From: Desulfarculus sp.
GTDB lineage: Bacteria; Desulfobacterota; Desulfarculia; Desulfarculales; Desulfarculaceae
Direction of reading: 5' to 3'
DNA length: 7,063 nucleotides
NCBI GenBank assembly: GCA_020216625.1
Contig: JAIUYB010000114.1
Coordinates: 1-7,063, forward strand
A program made the position numbers and the translations under genes. Shown here one piece after another: positions 1 to 3,843 of the stretch; position 1 is the stretch's first letter, and each line of letters begins with the position of its first letter. The notes beneath the pieces are model-generated. The model was not told the origin of the DNA, ran no database searches, and saw only the letters and a program-made list of their open reading frames with translations.

Positions 1-73
1 CCTTGGCAACCTGACCCCAGCTGAGTATCTCGCTGTCAAAAACCCCGAGGTTTCTACTATCGACTGGCACTAA
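1..73 (+). CDS. IS3-family transposase (OrfB), C-terminal end only
   Basis: The plus-strand frame starting at base 2 reads LGNLTPAEYLAVKNPEVS and then TIDWH before a TAA at 71-73. The LGNLTPxEY stretch is the familiar end of the IS3-family OrfB transposase, just after the DDE integrase core, where the usual context is 'RPHSSLGNLTP'. Only the last 23 residues are inside the window, so I cannot say whether the gene is intact. It is the only coding sequence on the plus strand and faces the tRNA/rluB end of the opposite-strand operon. Family membership rests on one short motif; subgroup cannot be assigned. Confidence 0.72.
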   Translation, partial: LGNLTPAEYLAVKNPEVSTIDWH

Positions 74-89
74 GAACGGGAGGGTTACA
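1..89 (+). mobile_element. Right end of an IS3-family insertion sequence (boundary inferred)
   Basis: IS3-family elements normally end a few tens of bases after the OrfB stop and have 5'-TG...CA-3' termini. Sixteen bases after the TAA here the sequence reads GAACGGGAGGGTTACA, ending at 89. This is a plausible right inverted repeat (TGTAACCCTCCCGTTC on the other strand). The left end and any target duplication are outside the window, so the boundary at 89 is a guess from family habit. Confidence 0.42.
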
Positions 90-253
90 ATGGGCCGGCG
101 GGCGTCTTCCCGTCGGCAACCTAGCACGAACCCGCGCCAGACTCCAAGCCTGGTGATTAGGATGATTCGACGCCCAACATAGCCCTAACTGAGCTTCTCG
201 CGGTTTTGCGCGCTTCGAATCCGTTGACGCTCCGTTGACGATCGCTTTTAGCC
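90..253. other. Non-coding stretch between IS end and operon terminator
   Basis: I see no convincing gene here on either strand. It holds a perfect-looking 9-bp hairpin (94-102 with 109-117, one G-T pair, loop CGTCTT) without a T-tract. It also holds a 10-base direct repeat TCCGTTGACG (220-229 and 231-240, one base apart). Neither arm of the repeat has a matching -10 box at normal spacing on the plus strand. The stretch may be remnant sequence between the IS insertion and the original downstream flank. Confidence 0.5.
220..240 (+). repeat. Short direct repeat TCCGTTGACG x2
   Basis: Two identical 10-base copies (220-229 and 231-240) are separated by a single C, giving an 11-base period, about one helical turn. 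It could be a small protein-binding site or a simple duplication. It lies downstream of the tRNA terminator and belongs to no recognised element. Confidence 0.5.
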
Positions 254-290
254 CAAAACAGAAGGCCCCCGGGATTCACCCGAGGGCCTT
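254..290 (-). terminator. Rho-independent terminator after tRNA-Val
   Basis: On the minus strand the arms are AAGGCCCTCGGG (290-279) and CCCGGGGGCCTT (273-262). They form a 12-bp stem with one T-G wobble and a five-base loop TGAAT. Beyond the stem the transcript reads TCTGTTTT (261-254), a short, interrupted U-run. The stem is very GC-rich, which should compensate for the weak tract. It begins 21 bases past the CCA end of the tRNA and is the only good terminator in the run, so it likely ends the whole operon. Confidence 0.8.
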
Positions 291-310
291 AACTGTCTGG
301 AATCATTTGG

Positions 311-385
311 TGGTAGGGCGGAGGGGATTTGAACCCCTGACTTCCACCGTGTGAGGATGGCACTCTCCCGCTGAGTTACCGCCCT
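311..385 (-). tRNA. tRNA-Val, anticodon CAC
   Basis: The minus strand folds into a full cloverleaf. The acceptor is AGGGCGG (385-379) with CCGCCCT (321-315). U8 and A9 follow, then a D stem ACTC/GAGT with a seven-base loop containing GGG. The anticodon stem is CCATC/GGTGG (one U-G pair) with loop CTCACAC; the anticodon CAC is at 353-351. The variable loop is short, and the T arm is AGGGG-TTCAAAT-CCCCT. The discriminator is A314 and the CCA end is encoded (313-311). CAC reads the GUG valine codon. I see no promoter directly upstream, so it is probably released from the rluB transcript by RNase P and 3' processing. Unusually, the mature 5' A and the next G are also the last two bases of the rluB stop codon. 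Confidence 0.95.
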
Positions 386-1418
386 ATGATCGCTTGTCTC
401 CGCGCCCCGAGGGTTTTGAGGTTTGGCCGCGTCGGTTTTCCCGGCCGCCTCGGCTGCCCTGGCCAACCCGACCTTCCCGGCCTTGCCGACCCTCCGGCCT
501 CGGCTGGCCGTCCTGGCCTCGGCGACCCCTGCCGCCCGGTCGGCCATCCCGGCCGCTGGGCCCTTGCCGGCCTTCCCGCTCTCCCGGTCCGATCCGATCG
601 TCCCCGGCCGCATTTTGGCAGGCGTCCGTCCGACCGCCGGTGGCGCGCGCAGATTTTTTTACACCAAGGCCGCTGGGTTTGCAACCGGAGATTAAACCCG
701 CCGCCTGCTTGAGCGCGGTCACTTCGCCCGGATGCAGCGGTCGCGCCGCGCCGGAGGGGAGTTCGCCCAGGTGCAACGGCCCCATGGCCACCCGCACCAG
801 ACGCTGCACCGGGTGCCCCACCGCCTCGCACATCAGGCGGATCTCGCGCTTGCGCCCCTCGTTGATGATCAAGGCCAACTTGCTGCGCAGCTCGGTGCCG
901 CCCTTGAAGTGGACCCGGGCCGGGGCGGTGCGTCGTCCATCGATAATCACGCCCTCGCGCAGCTGCTGGATGGCCATGGCCGAGGGCCGCCCGGCCACCC
1001 AAACCCGGTAGAGTTTGGGCACCCCGAAGCGCGGATGCAGCAGGCGATGGGCCAACTCGCCGTCGTTGGTCAGCAGGATCAGGCCTTCGGAGTCATAATC
1101 CAAGCGTCCGACTGGATACAGCCGGCCCCGCACCTCGGGCGGCAAGAGGTCCACCACCCGGCGCCGGCCCTGGGGATCCTTGACCGTGCTGACGTAGCCA
1201 GTGGGTTTGTGCACCAGCCAGTAGGCCTTGGCCTCGGGTCCGGGCAACGGCTGGCCGTCCACGGTTATCTTCTGGCGCAGGGGATCGGCCTTGCTGCCCA
1301 GCTCGCGCAAAACCACCCCATCCACCGCCACCCGGCCGGCGGTGATCATTTCCTCGGCCGCCCGGCGGCTGGCCACCCCGGCCTGGGCCAGGATCTTTTG
1401 CAGACGTTCGACTGACAT
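384..1418 (-). CDS. rluB: 23S rRNA pseudouridine synthase RluB/RsuA family, with collagen-like basic tail
   Basis: This enzyme of 344 residues isomerises a specific uridine to pseudouridine in rRNA. Residues 1-60 form an S4 RNA-binding domain (RLQKILAQAGVASRRAAEEM). The catalytic domain follows: HKPTGYVST near 70, GRLDYDSEGLILLTNDG at 104-120 with the nucleophile Asp107, and NEGRKREIRLMCEAVGHP at 186-203. The family core ends near residue 240. Residues 241-344 are an added Arg/Gly/Gln-rich tail in which glycine falls at every third residue from 283 to 325 with two misses. The ATG at 1418 fits the family N-terminus, but I see no clear Shine-Dalgarno in the dozen bases before it. It is last in the operon, and its TAG stop (386-384) overlaps tRNA-Val. 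RluB (23S) is preferred over RsuA (16S) because of the scpA-scpB-rluB order known from many bacteria; substrate is not proven by sequence. Confidence 0.92.
   Translation of the reverse strand: MSVERLQKILAQAGVASRRAAEEMITAGRVAVDGVVLRELGSKADPLRQKITVDGQPLPGPEAKAYWLVHKPTGYVSTVKDPQGRRRVVDLLPPEVRGRLYPVGRLDYDSEGLILLTNDGELAHRLLHPRFGVPKLYRVWVAGRPSAMAIQQLREGVIIDGRRTAPARVHFKGGTELRSKLALIINEGRKREIRLMCEAVGHPVQRLVRVAMGPLHLGELPSGAARPLHPGEVTALKQAAGLISGCKPSGLGVKKSARATGGRTDACQNAAGDDRIGPGEREGRQGPSGRDGRPGGRGRRGQDGQPRPEGRQGREGRVGQGSRGGRENRRGQTSKPSGRGDKRS
387..698 (-). other. RluB C-terminal low-complexity Arg/Gly tail (residues 241-344)
   Basis: After the catalytic fold the protein continues for about 104 residues with no recognisable domain. 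An A7 run (654-660) sits near its start, at Lys254-Lys255. From residue 283 to 325 (DNA 444-572) 13 of 15 third positions are glycine, with Arg, Gln, Glu and Asp in between, e.g. GRDGRPGGRGRRGQDGQP. The charge is strongly positive. It could bind rRNA like RGG tails or similar basic tails in other RluB proteins. It lacks the proline content of stable bacterial collagens. Confidence 0.7.
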
Positions 1419-1430
1419 TGACCGTTTCTG

Positions 1431-1469
1431 CCGGGGAGCCTTTTTACCGGCGTCTCAATGCTCCCCCGG
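1431..1469 (-). promoter_or_regulatory. Hairpin-forming leader of rluB
   Basis: In the 72-base gap before rluB, the minus strand has CCGGGGGAGC (1469-1460) and GCTCCCCGG (1439-1431). These pair over nine base pairs with one bulged G, leaving a 20-base loop. A competing five-bp pairing, GCCGG (1452-1448) with CCGGC (1434-1430), uses the same right-hand strand. The purine run AAAAAGG (1446-1440) lies in the loop, too far from the ATG to be a normal ribosome site. No T-tract follows, so it is not a classic terminator. A role in controlling rluB translation is only a suggestion. Confidence 0.35.
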
Positions 1470-1490
1470 ACCACTTTCTAGTCTTGCGCA

Positions 1491-2357
1491 TCAGGCCGCC
1501 TGGGGCGGGTCGTCGTCCTCCGGCCCCAGGCCGAAGGGATCGCTCGAGGCCGATGCTGGTGTCGGCCCTGGCGCGGCTTCGGCTTGGGCTAGGCCCGGGG
1601 ACGAGGATGGCTCCTCCCCCTCCCGGGCCTCGGGCTGGCCGGCCGCCTCTGACTCCACTTCGGTCTCGGAATCAGCCTGGTCGGCTAGGCTGGGCCCGTC
1701 CACGTAAGAATCCTCCGGCGCGGACTCATCTCCCTCAGCATACTCCGGCCCGGGTTCCGCGTCCTCGGCGAAATTCACCGCCCCGGGCGCGAAGAGGTCC
1801 CCGGTCTCCCCCGGGCCCACCAGGGCGGCGGCGGACTCGGCCAGGGCCTCCATCTCCTCCAGGGTGGGCAGGTCCTTGAGATCCTTGAGGTCGAAGACCT
1901 CCAGGAAGCGTCGGGTGGTGCCATAGATCAGGGGCCGGCCGGGCAGGTCCTTGCGCCCCGCCACCCGGACCAGGTCCTTTTCCATCAGCATCCGCAGCAC
2001 CCCGCTGACCTCCACCCCGCGCATGCGCTCGATCTCGGCCTTCATCACCGGCTGCTTATAGGCGATCACCGCCAGGGTCTCCAGGGCCGCGCGCGACAGC
2101 CGGGTCACCTGGTCGCGCTTGAGCTTGCGGATCCAGAAAGCCAGCTCGGGATTGGTGCGGAAGCCCCAGCCCCCGGCCACCTCCACCAGGGTGAAGGCCC
2201 GGTCCAGGCCTTGGTACTCCTCCACCAGGGCCGCCAGGGCCCCGGCCACCACCGCCTTTTCCTCGGTTTCCAGCACGGCGCAGATCTGGGCCAGGTTCAG
2301 GGGCGTCTCGGAGACGAAGATCAGCCCCTCGATGATGCGCTTCAGGTCCACGGCCAC
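1491..2357 (-). CDS. scpB: SMC-ScpA-ScpB condensin subunit ScpB
   Basis: ScpB dimers bind the kleisin ScpA and help the SMC ATPase compact and segregate the chromosome. The protein has 288 residues. Residues 1-80 form the first winged helix (LKRIIEGLIFVSETPL at 5-20). The second carries the family signature LSRAALETLAVIAYKQPV at 87-104, RGVEVSGVL at 113-121, and GRKDLPGRPLIYGTTRRFLE at 134-153. Residues 181-288 are an extra acidic, Pro/Ser/Ala-rich tail that appears disordered, so the protein is longer than common ScpB proteins of about 180-200 residues. Translation starts at GTG (2357-2355), three bases after the scpA stop. GAGGAGG, lying inside the end of scpA about eight bases upstream, is a strong ribosome site and suggests coupling to scpA translation. 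Confidence 0.96.
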   Translation of the reverse strand: MAVDLKRIIEGLIFVSETPLNLAQICAVLETEEKAVVAGALAALVEEYQGLDRAFTLVEVAGGWGFRTNPELAFWIRKLKRDQVTRLSRAALETLAVIAYKQPVMKAEIERMRGVEVSGVLRMLMEKDLVRVAGRKDLPGRPLIYGTTRRFLEVFDLKDLKDLPTLEEMEALAESAAALVGPGETGDLFAPGAVNFAEDAEPGPEYAEGDESAPEDSYVDGPSLADQADSETEVESEAAGQPEAREGEEPSSSPGLAQAEAAPGPTPASASSDPFGLGPEDDDPPQAA

Positions 2358-2360
2358 GGC

Positions 2361-3143
2361 TCAAGCCTCCTCGGGTTCGCCCTCGTCGCTCAACGGCGTG
2401 AAATAGATGCGCAACGGCCCCCAATTCACCCCCTCGGGGCCGGCCTCGCCGGGCCGCTCCTGGTAGAGCCGGATCAGTCCCAGGCGGGCCAGCTCCAGAA
2501 TGGCCAGGAAGCTTACCACCAGATCGGCCCGGCTGCGGTCGGCGATGAAGCACTCCGCGAAGGTCAGGGTCTGCCGCGCGCGCAGCAGCTCCAGCAATTG
2601 GCCGATGCGCTGGTCCAGCGAGATCTGGGCCGCCGGCAGGTTGAAGCTGGAGACGTCGTCGCGCCGGGTCCGCAACAGGCGGCCGAAGGCCTCGATCAGC
2701 TCGAAGACCCCGGCCTGGATCATCTCCGGCTGGCTGGCCACGGCCTGGAGCACCTCCTGGCGGCCGGCCCCCCGGGCGAAGACGTCGCGGTCCAGCCAAG
2801 GCCGGGCGTTCAATGCCTCCGCCGCCTGCCGGAGTTTCTGGTGCTCCATCAACTGGGCCACCAGGGGCGAGCGGGGATCGTCGTCCTCGCTGTCCAGCCC
2901 GGCCCCGGCTCCGTGGCTGGGAAGCAGGGTGCGGCTCTTGATGTGGGTCAGGGTGGCGGCCATGACCAGGAACTCGCCGGCCAGGCTGATGTTGAACTCG
3001 CGCATCAGGTCCAGGTAGTCCAGGTATTGCCGGGTGATGAGCGCGATGGGGATGTCGTAGATGTCCACCTCGTTCTTTCGGATCAGGTGCAAGAGCAGAT
3101 CCAGGGGGCCTTCGAAGATTTCCAGCTTGACCGGGACGTCCAT
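2361..3143 (-). CDS. scpA: Segregation and condensation protein A (kleisin)
   Basis: ScpA is the kleisin that bridges the SMC heads and holds ScpB. At 260 residues it has the usual length. Residues 6-33 carry the hallmark start KLEIFEGPLDLLLHLIRKNE followed by VDIYDIPI. Residues 53-75 match the second conserved block (SLAGEFLVMAATLTHIKSR then TLLP). Residues 208-229 form the C-terminal winged helix (LVVSFLAILELARLGLIRLY) expected to bind an SMC head. The middle (76-120) is an acidic linker. ATG at 3143 starts directly before the conserved block, with AGGCGGG upstream as the likely ribosome site, ten bases after the protease stop. No SMC gene is in the window; in most genomes smc lies elsewhere. 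Confidence 0.96.
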   Translation of the reverse strand: MDVPVKLEIFEGPLDLLLHLIRKNEVDIYDIPIALITRQYLDYLDLMREFNISLAGEFLVMAATLTHIKSRTLLPSHGAGAGLDSEDDDPRSPLVAQLMEHQKLRQAAEALNARPWLDRDVFARGAGRQEVLQAVASQPEMIQAGVFELIEAFGRLLRTRRDDVSSFNLPAAQISLDQRIGQLLELLRARQTLTFAECFIADRSRADLVVSFLAILELARLGLIRLYQERPGEAGPEGVNWGPLRIYFTPLSDEGEPEEA

Positions 3144-3153
3144 CTTCGCCCGC

Positions 3154-3831
3154 CTATAGCATCGGCAACAGCCAGGCCATCAGGGCCCGGGCCGGGGTTA
3201 GCACCAGCCAATGGATCACATCCGGAAAGCCATGGATCACCTGGGGCAGAAAGATCAGGGCCAGCAGGATGGCGAAGCCATAGCGAGCGAAGGCGTGATA
3301 GCTGGCCGCGGCCCGGGGCGGCAACAGGCCGGTGACGATGCCCGAACCGTCCAGGGGCGGCAGGGGCAGCAGGTTGAAGAAGGCCAGGATGGTGTTCACC
3401 TGCACCCCGAAGACCAGGAGCTGGCCCAGGTAATACATCAACAGGCCGGCCCCGGCAAAGGCCCCCAGTTGGATCATGAGGTTCAGCACCAGGGCCAACA
3501 GGACGGCCGCCGCCAGGTTCACCACCGGGCCGCTGGCCGAGATCAGGGCCAGGTCGCGGCGATGGCGCCCCAGGTTGCGCCAGTCCACCGGCACCGGCTT
3601 GGCCCAGCCGATGCCCGAGCCGAACCAGGCGGTGATGAAAAAGACCAGGGTCCCGGCCGGGTCCAGGTGGCGCAGGGGGTTCAGGGAGACGCGGCCGGCC
3701 AGGCGGGCGGTCTGGTCCCCGCAGCGGCTGGCCACCCAGGCGTGGGCCGCCTCGTGCACGGTGAGCGCCATGAGGATCGGCGGGGCCAGCAGCGCCAGCT
3801 TGATGGCGGTGGTGAACAGGAAATCGAGCAC
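3154..3831 (-). CDS. Site-2 protease family (M50) intramembrane metalloprotease
   Basis: The 225-residue protein is almost wholly hydrophobic, with about five or six predicted membrane segments. The zinc site is complete: HEAAH at 26-30 in the first helix, and NLLPLPPLDGS at 153-163 giving the third ligand Asp161. NPLRHLDPAGT at 51-61 and the SASGPVVNL block at 98-106 are typical of the small bacterial S2P group without a PDZ domain. Such proteases cut membrane-embedded substrates; the substrate here is unknown. I chose the GTG at 3831-3829. It overlaps the upstream stop as TAGTG, has GGAG (3843-3840) eight bases before it, and leads straight into the first membrane helix. The frame stays open another 200 codons upstream, but that part lies over the preceding gene and shows no family match. 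Confidence 0.93.
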   Translation of the reverse strand: MLDFLFTTAIKLALLAPPILMALTVHEAAHAWVASRCGDQTARLAGRVSLNPLRHLDPAGTLVFFITAWFGSGIGWAKPVPVDWRNLGRHRRDLALISASGPVVNLAAAVLLALVLNLMIQLGAFAGAGLLMYYLGQLLVFGVQVNTILAFFNLLPLPPLDGSGIVTGLLPPRAAASYHAFARYGFAILLALIFLPQVIHGFPDVIHWLVLTPARALMAWLLPML

Positions 3832-3843
3832 TATTTTTTCTCC
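3829..3843 (-). promoter_or_regulatory. Stop/start overlap TAGTG with Shine-Dalgarno GGAG
   Basis: The minus strand reads GGAGAAAAAATAGTG. GGAG (3843-3840) is the ribosome site, TAG ends the nucleotidyltransferase fusion, and GTG begins the protease, sharing one G. This decides the protease start and implies termination-reinitiation coupling. Confidence 0.8.

Noticed and set aside
94..117. Hairpin considered as a terminator of the IS transposase or the operon
   Set aside because: The stem is good (nine pairs) but neither strand has a T-tract after it; the 262-290 hairpin is the better operon terminator.
1..310. Duplicate of the tRNA 3' end as an attachment site
   Set aside because: I looked for a second copy of the T-arm/acceptor sequence left of the tRNA and found none in the window.
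248..613. Minus-strand open frame running through the tRNA and terminator
   Set aside because: It crosses a structured tRNA and a terminator and has no family match; it is relevant only as the +1 frame of the RluB tail.
2056..2799. Open minus-strand frame across the scpA/scpB junction
   Set aside because: Gly/Arg/Pro-rich translation with no family features; both genes beneath it are strongly conserved.
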